Positions 49,743-59,531 of a stretch of 64,000 nt of DNA are shown piece after piece; the stretch's first letter is position 1, and every line of letters begins with the position of its first letter. Both the position numbers and the translations under genes were made by a program. The notes below the pieces were generated by a model. That model saw only the letters and a program-made list of their open reading frames with translations, did not search any database and was not told the origin of the DNA. This DNA is from Zeaxanthinibacter sp. PT1 (GTDB taxonomy: Bacteria; Bacteroidota; Bacteroidia; Flavobacteriales; Flavobacteriaceae), in assembly GCF_028464225.1 (NCBI RefSeq), contig NZ_JAQPCN010000004.1, positions 211,036-275,035 on the forward strand, read 5' to 3'.

Positions 49743-50711
49743 ATGTCCAAGGAGATTGAAAAACGCATAGATAAGATCCCTGTAATTAATACCCTAGCCA
49801 GGGGGCTTAAGAAGATAAAACTACCCGACTTTGAAGGTCTTACCCTCTACGACCTGTTGGAGATGTACATCGTGGGGATTTTCCAGGGAGCGCTCTCAAC
49901 AAGGGCTAGTTCTATCGCTTTCAGCCTCTTTCTTGCTCTTTTTCCACTGATCATCTTTTTAGTGACCCTTATTCCCTTTGTAATTCCTCTGGTAAATGTT
50001 GGTGAAGCTACGTTTGATACTCAATTCCTGCATTTTTTGGAATCTTTTCTACCGACCGCGACAAGTGAATATTTTTCTGATGTCTACCTGCAGATCAAGG
50101 ACCAGAAGAGTGGGGGAGTACTGTCATCGGCTTTCCTTGTATCTATTTTTTTGATGGCTAACGGGGTTAATTCAATTTTTGGAGGATTTGAGAATTCCTA
50201 CCACATAGAGCTGACTCGCAATTTCTTTAAACAGTATGCTTATGCGCTCATGGTGGGCCTTATTCTTTCGGTATTATTGATCTTCGGTGCTGTGGTATAT
50301 GTATATGTGGAGTTCTATATACTGGATTCTTTGAATGTGTGGGCCGCAAGGACCCGTGGTTATGATCTGACCGAGAATAAGATTGTGGGAGCACGGCTGG
50401 GAAAAGCACTCTTCTTTATATTACTTTCTTACCTGACAACGGCTATCCTGTACTACTTTGGAACAGCCGAAGGAAAAAAGGCAAGATTTTTTTCATTCGG
50501 TGCACTGATGACCACAATTTTGTTCGTTATTACATCCTATCTTTTCGGGATCTATGTAGATAGCTTTTCCCGGTATAACGAATTGTACGGAGCATTAGGG
50601 GGATTACTTATCCTGATGGTCTATATCTGGTTGAATTCGAATATCCTACTGTTAGGATTTGAATTGAATGCAACCATTAATTATTTGAAAAAACAGCACA
50701 GAACAGAATGA
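49743..50711 (+). CDS. YihY/BrkB family membrane protein
   Basis: A 322-residue membrane protein with six hydrophobic helices. Family segments are GALSTRASSIAFSLFLALFPLIIFLVTLIPF near 50-85, MANGVNSIFGGFENSYHIE near 140, GRYIV-like internal helices and GALGGLLILMVYIWLNSNILLLGFELNA near 285-312. Once annotated as ribonuclease BN, a label now known to be incorrect; the transport or other role is unknown. It begins directly after nadC, and its stop overlaps the DUF2147 start by four bases. Confidence 0.9.
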   Translation: MSKEIEKRIDKIPVINTLARGLKKIKLPDFEGLTLYDLLEMYIVGIFQGALSTRASSIAFSLFLALFPLIIFLVTLIPFVIPLVNVGEATFDTQFLHFLESFLPTATSEYFSDVYLQIKDQKSGGVLSSAFLVSIFLMANGVNSIFGGFENSYHIELTRNFFKQYAYALMVGLILSVLLIFGAVVYVYVEFYILDSLNVWAARTRGYDLTENKIVGARLGKALFFILLSYLTTAILYYFGTAEGKKARFFSFGALMTTILFVITSYLFGIYVDSFSRYNELYGALGGLLILMVYIWLNSNILLLGFELNATINYLKKQHRTE

Positions 50712-51148
50712 ATAGACCGTTGATTTTAGCACTGGGAATTTTCTTATGCACCCTTGGAGTAGCAAGTGCACAAAGCTGTTTTGGTCTTTGGAAGACCATC
50801 GATGACCGTACCGGCAAGCCAAAAGCTCTGGTGGAGATCTACGAGGAAAATGGTCGGATGTATGGCCGTGTAGAAGAGATTCTCGAGGAAGGGCGAGAAG
50901 GTGCTGTCTGTGAGAATTGCGAAGGTGAAAAGAAAAATAAACCAATAGAAGGGATGCAGATAATCCAGGGATTGGAGCCGGATGGAGAAGGAGAATGGTC
51001 CGGGAGTACTATCTTTGATCCAGAAAAAGCAATGACCTTTCGCTGCAAGATTTGGCTAGACCCGGAAGATCCTGATAAATTAAAGGTCCGTGGATATATG
51101 GCCTTCTTGTATCGCACCCAAACCTGGGTCAGGGCTGAATATAATTGA
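50708..51148 (+). CDS. DUF2147 domain-containing exported protein
   Basis: A 146-residue secreted protein. Signal peptide about 1-22 (ends ASAQ), then the DUF2147 domain: CFGLWKTIDDRTGKPKALVEIYEENGRMYGRVEEILEEG, with the CENCEGEKKNKPIEGMQIIQGL region and KLKVRGYMAFLYRTQTWVRAE at the end. Function unknown, though it is often found in periplasm with a lipocalin-like fold. The CENC motif (two Cys) is a possible disulfide or metal site. Coupled to yihY by a 4-bp overlap. Confidence 0.92.
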   Translation: MNRPLILALGIFLCTLGVASAQSCFGLWKTIDDRTGKPKALVEIYEENGRMYGRVEEILEEGREGAVCENCEGEKKNKPIEGMQIIQGLEPDGEGEWSGSTIFDPEKAMTFRCKIWLDPEDPDKLKVRGYMAFLYRTQTWVRAEYN

Positions 51149-51173
51149 GAACAGCCAATACACTTAACTCCGT

Positions 51174-53630
51174 ATGGACGAGTATATCGAAGTTGTACTT
51201 CCGATACCCATAGAGAAAGCATTTACCTATAAAGTGAACCCGGCAGACGCTGAGCGGCTACAGATCGGTATGCGGGTTGCTGTCCCATTCGGAAAATCTA
51301 AACGCTATACCGGGCTGGTTTATGCCAGGAACGTCGCTGCACCTACGGCCTACGAAGCTAAAGAAATAGACCTGTTATTAGACGATGAGCCTACCGTTAA
51401 CAGTTTACAATTAAAACATTGGGAGTGGATCGCATCCTACTATATGTGTACCCTGGGCGAAGTGGTCCGGGCAGCATTACCCGGGGCATTTTTACTGGAG
51501 AGTGAGACTGTGATCACCGCAAATAAGGAAGTAGAGATAGACGAGGAGGGACTTAAAGATGACGAATTCCTGGTTTACGAAGCCCTGCAACATCAATCTT
51601 CGCTACGGGTGCAGGATATCATGGCCATAGTTGAGAAGAAGAATGTCTTACAATTGCTCAATCGTCTTATAGAAAAAGAAGTGGTGCAAGTGCACGAGAC
51701 CATACAGGAGCAATACAGGCCCAAGATGGTCTCTTACGTAAGGTTAGAGGCGGCATATGCTGAAGAGACCGCTTTAGAGGCGCTGATGGACGAACTTTCC
51801 CGTGCTCCAAAGCAGCGAGTGGCAGTACTTTCGCTGTTCCAAATGCAGGGTACCACAGAAAAACCGGTGTCCTTAGAAAAATTGGAAAAGGAAAGTGGAA
51901 TATCTCGAACCGTGATCCGCTCTTTGGTGAAGAAAGGCGTTCTTGAAGAATACCAATTGAGAAAGGACCGGGTAAGTTACGAAAACGGGCAGGAGGATGA
52001 GTCGAGCAAAGCACTGAATCCCATTCAGCAGAAAGCCTTGGAAACTATAAAACAGCAATTTGATCAGGACAAGGTGACACTTTTGCACGGGGTGACATCT
52101 TCGGGTAAGACCGAAGTTTATGTTAAGCTGATCGAGGAAGCTCTGGATAAAGGAAAGCAAGTATTGTATTTGCTGCCGGAAATTGCCCTTACCACCCAGT
52201 TAATAGAACGCTTACAATCTTATTTTGGTCACCGCATTACGGTATATCACTCGCGCTATAATATACAGGAACGTGTAGAAGCTTGGAATAACGTATTACG
52301 GGCTAAGGAAAAAGCGAGTATCGTCATGGGGGCTCGTTCTTCCATGTTTCTGCCATTCACCAACCTGGGTTTAGTGATCGTGGATGAAGAACACGAGAAT
52401 TCCTTTAAGCAATACGATCCAGCCCCCCGTTATCATGCCAGGGATTCCGCCATTGTGCTGGGGCATCTGAACAAAGCAGATGTATTATTAGGATCGGCAA
52501 CTCCAAGTATTGAAAGTTTTTATAATGCGAGAACGGGGAAATACGGCTATGCCAGGATAGATCGCCGGTTTGGGGATGTGCTTATGCCCGAAGTGGAACT
52601 GGTAGATATCTCTGAGCAGTATCGTAAAAAGCGCATGAAGGGACATTTCTCGGAGCGCCTGGTAGAAGAGATGGCAGAGGCACTTGAAGCATCAGGGCAG
52701 ATCATACTGTTCCAGAACAGGAGGGGGTTTGCTCCTATCGTAGAGTGCACAAGCTGCGGCCATTCTCCCCAATGTCCTAATTGTGATGTCAGCCTCACTT
52801 TTCACCAATACAGTAAACAGTTGCGATGCCATTATTGCGGTCATCATTACGGCCTGCCGGAGGCTTGCGAGGCCTGTGGTAATGCTACAATGGACACTAA
52901 AGGTTTTGGGACAGAACAAGTAGAGGAAGAGGTAAGGGAGTTATTCCCGGAAGCCAAGGTTTCCCGGATGGACCTGGATACTACCAGGGGAAAGCATTCC
53001 TATGCAAAGATCATTCACGCTTTTGAAGAGCAGGAGCTCGATATCCTCGTCGGCACACAGATGGTCACCAAGGGGCTCGACTTCCGCAATGTTCGTTTGG
53101 TAGGGATCATGAATGCGGATGCGCTGTTAAACTTCCCGGATTTCAGGGCGCATGAGCGCAGTTTCCAATTATTGACCCAGGTTGCGGGAAGGGCTGGAAG
53201 AACCAAAGAGCGCGGGAGGGTATTGATACAGACCTATAACCCTTTACACCAGATTCTGCAGCAGGTGAGTTCCGGTGATTATGAAGCCATGTATAAGGAA
53301 CAGCTGTATGAACGGGAACAGTACAAATATCCTCCTGTGAACCGAATCATCAGGATTACGTTTAAACATAAAAATTACGACCAATTAAATGAGGCGGCCG
53401 AATGGTTTTCCATAGGACTCAGGAATGCATTCAAATCCCAGGTGCTGGGACCTGAATTTCCTCCGGTTTCCCGAATCAGGAACCAGTACATTAAGAATGT
53501 GCTATTGAAGATACCAAGCGGACAGTCATTGGCTCAAACAAAAAATAGCATTAAAAGAATTGAACGTTCCTTTAATGCTATTTCTAAATTCAGATCGGTT
53601 AGAGTAATTTATAATGTCGACTATGTATGA
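51174..53630 (+). CDS. priA: primosomal replication protein N' (PriA helicase)
   Basis: An 818-residue 3'-5' DNA helicase that restarts stalled replication forks. The N-terminal DNA-binding part (about 1-230) is followed by the helicase: Walker A GVTSSGKTEVY near 306-313, DEEHENSFKQYD near 404, and motif VI VAGRAGRTKERG near 670. The Cys-rich zinc region starts near 524 (CTSCGHSPQCPNCDVSLTFH, then CHYCGHHYGLPEACEACG). All key residues are present. It follows DUF2147 by 25 bp and is convergent with the LytTR gene. Confidence 0.97.
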   Translation: MDEYIEVVLPIPIEKAFTYKVNPADAERLQIGMRVAVPFGKSKRYTGLVYARNVAAPTAYEAKEIDLLLDDEPTVNSLQLKHWEWIASYYMCTLGEVVRAALPGAFLLESETVITANKEVEIDEEGLKDDEFLVYEALQHQSSLRVQDIMAIVEKKNVLQLLNRLIEKEVVQVHETIQEQYRPKMVSYVRLEAAYAEETALEALMDELSRAPKQRVAVLSLFQMQGTTEKPVSLEKLEKESGISRTVIRSLVKKGVLEEYQLRKDRVSYENGQEDESSKALNPIQQKALETIKQQFDQDKVTLLHGVTSSGKTEVYVKLIEEALDKGKQVLYLLPEIALTTQLIERLQSYFGHRITVYHSRYNIQERVEAWNNVLRAKEKASIVMGARSSMFLPFTNLGLVIVDEEHENSFKQYDPAPRYHARDSAIVLGHLNKADVLLGSATPSIESFYNARTGKYGYARIDRRFGDVLMPEVELVDISEQYRKKRMKGHFSERLVEEMAEALEASGQIILFQNRRGFAPIVECTSCGHSPQCPNCDVSLTFHQYSKQLRCHYCGHHYGLPEACEACGNATMDTKGFGTEQVEEEVRELFPEAKVSRMDLDTTRGKHSYAKIIHAFEEQELDILVGTQMVTKGLDFRNVRLVGIMNADALLNFPDFRAHERSFQLLTQVAGRAGRTKERGRVLIQTYNPLHQILQQVSSGDYEAMYKEQLYEREQYKYPPVNRIIRITFKHKNYDQLNEAAEWFSIGLRNAFKSQVLGPEFPPVSRIRNQYIKNVLLKIPSGQSLAQTKNSIKRIERSFNAISKFRSVRVIYNVDYV

Positions 53631-53636
53631 TTTTAA

Positions 53637-54329
53637 TTAAACGTTGCTCAAGGCTTCTGCGAGTTCCGACTTTTTGTTTCGGCTCAATGGAATTGATCTT
53701 CCCCCCACTTCAACATTTTTACTGTTGAATTTCTCAATCTTCTCCAGGTTCACAATATAGGATTTGTGTATTCTCAGGAATTTATCTTCTGGCAATTGTT
53801 TTTCAAAAGCCTTCATAGTTGACAGGATGACAATATTGGCTTCGTCCGTAACCAACTTTATGTAATCTCCAAGAGCTTCTATCCACTTGATGTCATTTAG
53901 TATGACTTTACGTTTCTTGAGGTTACTCTTTACAAAAATGTGTTCTTCGTCTTCGTTTACCTGGTGTAATTGCTCAAATTTGGCAACAGCCCTTTTCACA
54001 GAGGCGTCAAATCTCGCCATAGTGATAGGTTTGTGCAGGTAATCTGTGACGTCGTAGTCAAAAGCCTTTAAGGCGTAGTCTGGTTTCCCGGTGATAAGAA
54101 TTACCTGTGGTCTGTTCTCCAGGGATTCGAGTAGGTCGAATCCACTGATGATGGGCATTTCAACATCAAGGAAAATAAGGTCTATTTCGTTGTTTTTGAG
54201 TCCGTTTTTTGCTTCAATAGCATTACTGTACTCGGCAACAAGGGCTAGGTTTGGATGATTGTTCACCAACTTGGCAACTGCCATACGCTGCATAGATGAA
54301 TCATCAACGACAATGCTTCTTAGTTTCAT
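53637..54329 (-). CDS. LytTR-family response regulator
   Basis: A 230-residue two-domain regulator. The receiver (1-120) has the acidic pocket Asp9/Asp10, the phosphoacceptor Asp55 in FLDVEMP and the Lys82 of TGKPD. The DNA-binding LytTR domain (about 130-230) contains VILNDIKWIEALGDYIKLVTD and FLRIHKSYIVNLEKIEKFNSKNVEVGGRSIPLSRNKKSELAEAL. No histidine kinase gene of the LytS/YehU type adjoins it, so its partner must be elsewhere. Sits between priA and the divergent ribosomal operon. Confidence 0.94.
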   Translation of the reverse strand: MKLRSIVVDDSSMQRMAVAKLVNNHPNLALVAEYSNAIEAKNGLKNNEIDLIFLDVEMPIISGFDLLESLENRPQVILITGKPDYALKAFDYDVTDYLHKPITMARFDASVKRAVAKFEQLHQVNEDEEHIFVKSNLKKRKVILNDIKWIEALGDYIKLVTDEANIVILSTMKAFEKQLPEDKFLRIHKSYIVNLEKIEKFNSKNVEVGGRSIPLSRNKKSELAEALSNV

Positions 54330-54507
54330 AAATGGGTTGATTTGTGGGGTTAAATCATAGACAAATTACTGAAAATTCGATGGATACGGCAATAAAAGTT
54401 TTAAACATTGTATCCACTTTCCTTATCTTGTCATGATCTGAATTTGGGTTTTAGGTTAAGTTTAATTTGACGGTTCTTCTCTTTATAACGAACATTTTTA
54501 CTATTTC

Positions 54508-54538
54508 TTGTGAATCGATTGAATAATTCTTACTTTTG
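54508..54538 (+). promoter_or_regulatory. promoter of the rpsF-rpsR-rplI operon
   Basis: TTG at 54508-54510 and TACTTTTG at 54531-54538 with a 20-bp spacer match the Bacteroidota consensus, about 25 bases before rpsF. Confidence 0.75.
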
Positions 54539-54562
54539 CGCTCCTTAAAAATGTAAATTAAT

Positions 54563-54901
54563 ATGAACCATTACGAAACTGTTTTCATTCTGAATCCCGT
54601 TCTATCTGACACCCAGATAGAGGAAACAGTTAAGAAATTCGAGGATTTCTTAAGCAAATTTGAGGCCAAAATGGTCTCCAAAGAGAACTGGGGCCTGAAA
54701 AAATTGGCGTACCCGATCCAACACAAAAAAAGTGGCTTTTATCACTTATTCGAATTCCAAGCTCCAGGAGAGGCCATCGGTCCTTTTGAGCAGGAATTCA
54801 GGAGAGATGAGCGCATTATGCGTTTTCTTACCGTTAAGCTTGATAAACATGCAATTGCATGGGCAGAGAGAAGAAGAACTAAGTTAAAAGCTAAAGCGTA
54901 A
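54563..54901 (+). CDS. rpsF: 30S ribosomal protein S6
   Basis: A 112-residue ribosomal protein. The start [30 protein letters not shown] and the [33 protein letters not shown] region are typical of bacterial S6, and the [18 protein letters not shown] segment contacts S18. First gene of the S6-S18-L9 operon, five bases before rpsR, with no ssb gene between as in many other phyla. Confidence 0.98.
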   Translation: MNHYETVFILNPVLSDTQIEETVKKFEDFLSKFEAKMVSKENWGLKKLAYPIQHKKSGFYHLFEFQAPGEAIGPFEQEFRRDERIMRFLTVKLDKHAIAWAERRRTKLKAKA

Positions 54902-54906
54902 GGATT

Positions 54907-55203
54907 ATGGCAACGTTACAACAACAGGCGAAAGGTAAAAAAGATGGAGAGATCAGGTATCTGACTCCATTAAATATTGAAACCAACACGCAGAAGAAAT
55001 ACTGTAGGTTTAAGAAGTCCGGTATCAAGTATATCGACTACAAGGATCCAGATTTCCTGATGAAATTGGTAAACGAACAAGGCAAACTATTGCCGCGAAG
55101 ACTAACAGGAACCTCATTAAAGTACCAGCGTAAAGTAGCACAAGCTGTAAAGCGTGCTCGTCATTTGGCTCTGATGCCTTATGTTGGTGATTTATTAAAG
55201 TAA
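54907..55203 (+). CDS. rpsR: 30S ribosomal protein S18
   Basis: A 98-residue ribosomal protein of the small-subunit platform. The conserved core [64 protein letters not shown] is intact, with the family Cys in KKYC. It partners S6. Ends fourteen bases before rplI. No oddities. Confidence 0.98.
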   Translation: MATLQQQAKGKKDGEIRYLTPLNIETNTQKKYCRFKKSGIKYIDYKDPDFLMKLVNEQGKLLPRRLTGTSLKYQRKVAQAVKRARHLALMPYVGDLLK

Positions 55204-55217
55204 TAAAGAAAAGGATC

Positions 55218-55670
55218 ATGGAACTTATTTTAAGAGAAGACGTACAGAACCTTGGCTTTAAGGACGATGTGGTGAATGTAAAGAACGGTTATGGTAGAAA
55301 CTACCTTATCCCGAACGGTCTTGCCACCCTGGCAACTCCTTCTGCAAAGAAAGTGTTGGCAGAGAATTTAAAGCAAAAGGCACATAAAGAGAAGAAAGTT
55401 GTTGATGCGGCTAATAAAACAGCTGAAGCATTAAAGACATTGGAGATCAAAATTCCTGCGAAAGTTGGAGCTGCCGATAAATTATTCGGTTCCGTTACCA
55501 ATATGGACCTGGCTGCGGCTTTGGAAAAGGAAGGACACGAGATCGACAAGAAATACATTATGATTAAAGGAGGCGCCATTAAAAGGGCTGGGCCTTATGA
55601 GGCTGAGATTCGCCTTCACCGTGAGGTGATCGTGGAGTTCCCGTTCGAAGTGGTAGCTGATAAACAATAG
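55218..55670 (+). CDS. rplI: 50S ribosomal protein L9
   Basis: A 150-residue ribosomal protein. The N domain reads MELILREDVQNLGFKDDVVNVKNGYGRNYLIPNGLAT with the conserved Gly-Tyr-Gly-Arg-Asn-Tyr-Leu-Ile-Pro, a long connecting helix (about 40-75) follows, and the C domain has LFGSVTNMDLAAALEKEG and YEAEIRLHREVIVEFPFEVV. Last gene of the operon; a terminator follows. Confidence 0.98.
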   Translation: MELILREDVQNLGFKDDVVNVKNGYGRNYLIPNGLATLATPSAKKVLAENLKQKAHKEKKVVDAANKTAEALKTLEIKIPAKVGAADKLFGSVTNMDLAAALEKEGHEIDKKYIMIKGGAIKRAGPYEAEIRLHREVIVEFPFEVVADKQ

Positions 55671-55700
55671 TTTACAGCCTATATGTCCCCTGAATATACA

Positions 55701-55732
55701 AAGGAGTTATGTGCGCATAGCTCCTTTTTATT
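55701..55732 (+). terminator. terminator after rplI
   Basis: AAGGAGTTATG pairs with CATAGCTCCTT around a TGCG loop (one mismatch) and is followed by a T-rich tract (TTTTTATTTT). Confidence 0.8.
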
Positions 55733-55768
55733 TTATATTTAACTTCTAGCTAACTTAAATTCACACTT

Positions 55769-58700
55769 ATGAAAACCCGATTATTGCTTTTGGTGACCCT
55801 TTTATGTACGGGATTTATCGCCATGGCTCAGGTAACAACATCTAACATCCGTGGTACTGTCGCCGACTACCAGGGAGAACCTCTGTTCGGAGCCAACATT
55901 GTTGCGGTGCACACCCCAACAGGAACCAAATACGGAGCTATTACCAATGAAGACGGACGCTTTAACCTGTTAAACTTAAGAGTTGGTGGGCCATATGTCT
56001 TAACTGCTTCTTATGTTGGGTTTAAAACCCAGACCATTAATGATATCTTCCTGACCCTGGGTAAAACCTTTAACCTGGATCTAAAGCTGATCGAGGAAAG
56101 CGAGGCCCTGGATGAAGTGGTCGTCATCTCTGATCGTACTGGCACATTTGGCAGCGATCGTACCGGTGCCGAAACCAGTGTGGGAAGAAGGGAGCTTACC
56201 AGGTTACCTACCATTTCACGTTCTGCAGAGGATTTTGCAAGGCTGGAGCCAACGGCTTCTTCAGGGGCTTCAGGAATTTCTTTTGGAGGTAGAAACGACC
56301 AGTATAACAACTTTTCACTGGATGGGGCAATCTTTAATAACCCATTTGGCCTGGATGCTGCCACCCCTGGTGGACAGACCAGTTCTCAACCGATATCCCT
56401 GGATGCCATAGATCAGATCCAGGTTACAACGGCCCCTTATGACGTTACCCAGTCCGGCTTTACAGGTGCTTCCGTTAACGCAGTGACCAAAAGTGGTACG
56501 AACGAATTTTACGGAACTGCTTACGGGTTTTTCAGAAACGATGACCTGACCGGTGGGAAGATCAACGGGGACGATGTTTTTAAAACAGGATTGGAACAGG
56601 TACAATATGGTGCCAGTATCGGAGGTCCTATTATTAAGAACAAATTATTCTTCTTCGTCAACTTTGAAAAAGACGACCTTACATCTTTAGGAACCAATGG
56701 ATTTGTTCCTAACCGAGGCACGGGCGCTATTAATGAATCAAGAGTTTCCGCTTCAGATTTCCAATTGGTACAGGACTTGTTAAGCCAGGTGGTGATCGGG
56801 CAGGATGAGCAGGGTAATGATATTTTCTACAATCCGGGAAGGTTTGAAGGATTTAATTTTGACCAGCAATCTACCAAAGGGATATTTAAGATAGACTGGA
56901 ACATTAATGATAAGAACCGTTTGGCGGTAATTTATAATTTCCTGAATGCTTCCAAGGAAAAGCCTGCACACCCGTCGGCTCTTGGATTCAGGGGACCTAA
57001 CCAGAGTACGTTGCAGTTTGAAAATGCAGGGTATGAAATCAACAATAATATCCGTTCTGTACAGATCGAATTAAACAGTACGCTATCGGATAATGCAACG
57101 AATAAGTTACAGGTTGGATATACTCATTTTGACGATTTCAGAAATCCTTTATCAACACCTGCGCCGACGCTTACTATCCTTGATGCAAGTGGAAGTTCTA
57201 ACTACATTATTGCAGGGCACGAGCCATTCTCGATCAACAATACCCTGGATCAGAAGGTCTTTCAATTGACCAATAACCTGAGCTTCTTTAAAGGTGATCA
57301 TACGTATACAGTAGGATTTTCCTTTGAGAAATTCCAGTTCGACAACTCATTTAACCTGGGCGCCTATGGTGCGCAGGGAGTTTTCTTCCCAACCACTACC
57401 ATCACAGATTTCCCCAACTTCGCAAGTTCGGGAGACCTGCAGGCTGCTTTTGATGCGGCTATTAGTGCTAACAGGAGCCTTGAGGCAAACGGTGTAGGCA
57501 ATCCCGGGGGATGGTCTTTGGCTGAAACCAACGTAGGTCAGATGGCATTTTATGCACAGGATGAATGGAATATTGCAGAGAATTTTAAACTGACCTACGG
57601 TCTTCGTTTTGACAAGCCATTGTATTTTGACACTGCATCTAAAGTGCGTGAGAATATTGAACGAAAAGGAGGAGCAAACGGTACATATATCCCATCGATA
57701 GAGTATACGGACCCTGAAACAGGAGAAGCTATATTCCTCGATTCTGAAAAAATGCCGACCAACGATTGGCTGATCTCTCCGAGATTAGGATTTAACTGGG
57801 ATGTGCATGATGATAATACGCTGCAGGTTCGTGGTGGAACCGGGGTTTTTACCGGGCGATTCCCATTTGTATGGTTGGGCAACCAGGTGCAGGGGGTAGA
57901 TTTCTTCTTCTACCAGTTGGTAGATCCTGATTTTAAGTTCCCGCAGGTTTGGAGAACCAATATCGGACTTGATAAAAGCCTGGAAAATGGTATTGTGTTA
58001 ACTGCAGATTTCGCTTACACCAAAGACCTGAATGCTGCACACGTTCAGAACTGGGGTCTTGACACTCCTTCTGCCACCTTGAATGGGGTTGATAACAGGG
58101 CGGTGTATACCAATGATGATAAATCTCAGATCTTTGGCGGACCTACCAGTGCATTCGTATTTACTAACTCGGATAAAGGCCGTGTATGGAATGCTTCTTT
58201 CAAGGCTCAGAAGAACTTTGATAATGGTCTTTATACCCTTCTGGCGTATAGCTACCTGAACTCTAAAGAGGTTAACTCGATAGAGGCGGAAATTACAGGG
58301 GATGCCTTTGTCGGGAATGCCATTGTCGGGAATGCCAACGAGGATGTATTAGCATTCTCTCGTTACGGTGATACGCACCGTTTCATCGGGGTACTTTCTA
58401 AAGCTTTTGATTTTGGAACTACGATATCTACTTTCTTTGAATATGCCAGCGGGAACCGTTTCAACTATATTTACGGGGGAGACATCAATAACGATGGTTC
58501 CAGTATCAATGACCTGATCTACATCCCTACAGCTTCAGAAGTTGGCCAGATGAATTTCAGCGGAGCAGGGCAGGCAGAAGCTTTTGAGGCGTTCATACAG
58601 CAGGATGACTACCTGAGTGACAACCGTGGTTCATATGCCGAGCGATATGGAGCGCTTGCTCCGTGGAAAGGGCGATGGGATCTTAAGGCGCTGCACGATT

Positions 58701-58945
58701 TTAAATTGGCAGAGAACAACGTACTCCAGTTAAGTCTTGATGTACTTAATGTAGGTAATTTGATCAACTCTAATTGGGGGGTTGTTGAAGAACCAGCCTT
58801 TAACCAGTTGTTAGGAGTATCGGTAGATGATAGCAATAACCCAACCTATACATTTGATCCGGATCGTAGCAGTACTTTTACTGCAGCAACGGATGTGAGG
58901 TCCAGGTGGAGAGCACAATTTGGCGTGCGGTATATCTTTAACTAA
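55769..58945 (+). CDS. TonB-dependent receptor, Oar/carboxypeptidase-regulatory type
   Basis: A 1058-residue outer-membrane protein. Signal peptide about 1-20 (ends AMAQ), an N-terminal CarboxypepD_reg domain about 24-105 (VRGTVADYQGEPLFGANIVAVH), a plug from about 115 (EALDEVVVISDRTGTFGSDRTG) and a long barrel ending WRAQFGVRYIFN with a C-terminal aromatic residue. This is the Oar-like branch rather than SusC, lacks a SusD partner, and the ligand is unknown. It is a separate unit after the ribosomal operon, with a terminator at its 3' end. Internal Asn-rich segments have the low-complexity look of adhesive barrel loops. Confidence 0.9.
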   Translation: MKTRLLLLVTLLCTGFIAMAQVTTSNIRGTVADYQGEPLFGANIVAVHTPTGTKYGAITNEDGRFNLLNLRVGGPYVLTASYVGFKTQTINDIFLTLGKTFNLDLKLIEESEALDEVVVISDRTGTFGSDRTGAETSVGRRELTRLPTISRSAEDFARLEPTASSGASGISFGGRNDQYNNFSLDGAIFNNPFGLDAATPGGQTSSQPISLDAIDQIQVTTAPYDVTQSGFTGASVNAVTKSGTNEFYGTAYGFFRNDDLTGGKINGDDVFKTGLEQVQYGASIGGPIIKNKLFFFVNFEKDDLTSLGTNGFVPNRGTGAINESRVSASDFQLVQDLLSQVVIGQDEQGNDIFYNPGRFEGFNFDQQSTKGIFKIDWNINDKNRLAVIYNFLNASKEKPAHPSALGFRGPNQSTLQFENAGYEINNNIRSVQIELNSTLSDNATNKLQVGYTHFDDFRNPLSTPAPTLTILDASGSSNYIIAGHEPFSINNTLDQKVFQLTNNLSFFKGDHTYTVGFSFEKFQFDNSFNLGAYGAQGVFFPTTTITDFPNFASSGDLQAAFDAAISANRSLEANGVGNPGGWSLAETNVGQMAFYAQDEWNIAENFKLTYGLRFDKPLYFDTASKVRENIERKGGANGTYIPSIEYTDPETGEAIFLDSEKMPTNDWLISPRLGFNWDVHDDNTLQVRGGTGVFTGRFPFVWLGNQVQGVDFFFYQLVDPDFKFPQVWRTNIGLDKSLENGIVLTADFAYTKDLNAAHVQNWGLDTPSATLNGVDNRAVYTNDDKSQIFGGPTSAFVFTNSDKGRVWNASFKAQKNFDNGLYTLLAYSYLNSKEVNSIEAEITGDAFVGNAIVGNANEDVLAFSRYGDTHRFIGVLSKAFDFGTTISTFFEYASGNRFNYIYGGDINNDGSSINDLIYIPTASEVGQMNFSGAGQAEAFEAFIQQDDYLSDNRGSYAERYGALAPWKGRWDLKALHDFKLAENNVLQLSLDVLNVGNLINSNWGVVEEPAFNQLLGVSVDDSNNPTYTFDPDRSSTFTAATDVRSRWRAQFGVRYIFN

Positions 58946-58963
58946 ACAGTAATTATAAATACT

Positions 58964-58993
58964 AAGCCGCCTCTTACAGGGCGGCTTTTTTTT
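58964..58993 (+). terminator. terminator after the Oar-like receptor
   Basis: AAGCCGCC pairs with GGCGGCTT around a short loop, followed by a run of T residues, immediately before the DUF6495 start. Confidence 0.85.
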
Positions 58994-58996
58994 CAT

Positions 58997-59470
58997 ATGA
59001 AATACACGAGACTTACAAAAGAACAATTAGAGGAGTTGCATCCGGAATTCATAAACTTCCTGGCGACACAATCGATTACAGCCGAGGAATGGGATCGTTT
59101 AAAAAAAGAAAAGCCCCAGGTAGCGGAGGACGAACTGGATGTTTTCAGCGACCTAGTCTGGGAGGGCGTTCTGCAAAAGGTTGAATACCTTGAGAATATC
59201 TCGGAACAGCAGATGCACCTCTTCCATATGGCGGAAAAGGAGATGAAACTTATTTCAATTAAGGTGATGAACCCCGAAATAGACCTGAGGAATGATGAAG
59301 GATTTGCGTGGTTTAAAAAGAATTGGCAGTCCGATTTCGTAGAGTACCTGGTGGCTTCTAAAGCATATACTGAAGATCCGCATATGGACAAATTTGAATT
59401 GATCAAGGAAGGTGCGGTTATCACCCGTGGCGATCTTTATCGTTGGTTTGAGCAGATTATTGGGGAATAA
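58997..59470 (+). CDS. DUF6495 family protein
   Basis: A 157-residue, highly charged soluble protein with no signal peptide or membrane segment. The start MKYTRLTKEQLEELHPEFINFLATQSITAEEWDRLKKEKP and the segment VFSDLVWEGVLQKVEYLENISEQQMHLFHMAEKEMKLISIKVMN match the flavobacterial family DUF6495 as I recall it. Function unknown. It starts right after the terminator of the receptor gene, and a small hairpin (AAGCC/GGCTT) follows its stop. Confidence 0.8.
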   Translation: MKYTRLTKEQLEELHPEFINFLATQSITAEEWDRLKKEKPQVAEDELDVFSDLVWEGVLQKVEYLENISEQQMHLFHMAEKEMKLISIKVMNPEIDLRNDEGFAWFKKNWQSDFVEYLVASKAYTEDPHMDKFELIKEGAVITRGDLYRWFEQIIGE

Positions 59471-59506
59471 AGCCGCTGGCTTTTTTCAAGAAGTTTAACA
59501 ATCAAG

Positions 59507-59514
59507 TATATTTG
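59507..59514 (+). promoter_or_regulatory. -7 box of hisS
   Basis: TATATTTG matches the consensus exactly and lies 17 bases before the hisS start codon. The -33 region has no clear TTG. Confidence 0.5.
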
Positions 59515-59531
59515 CAGCATTTACAGCAGTT

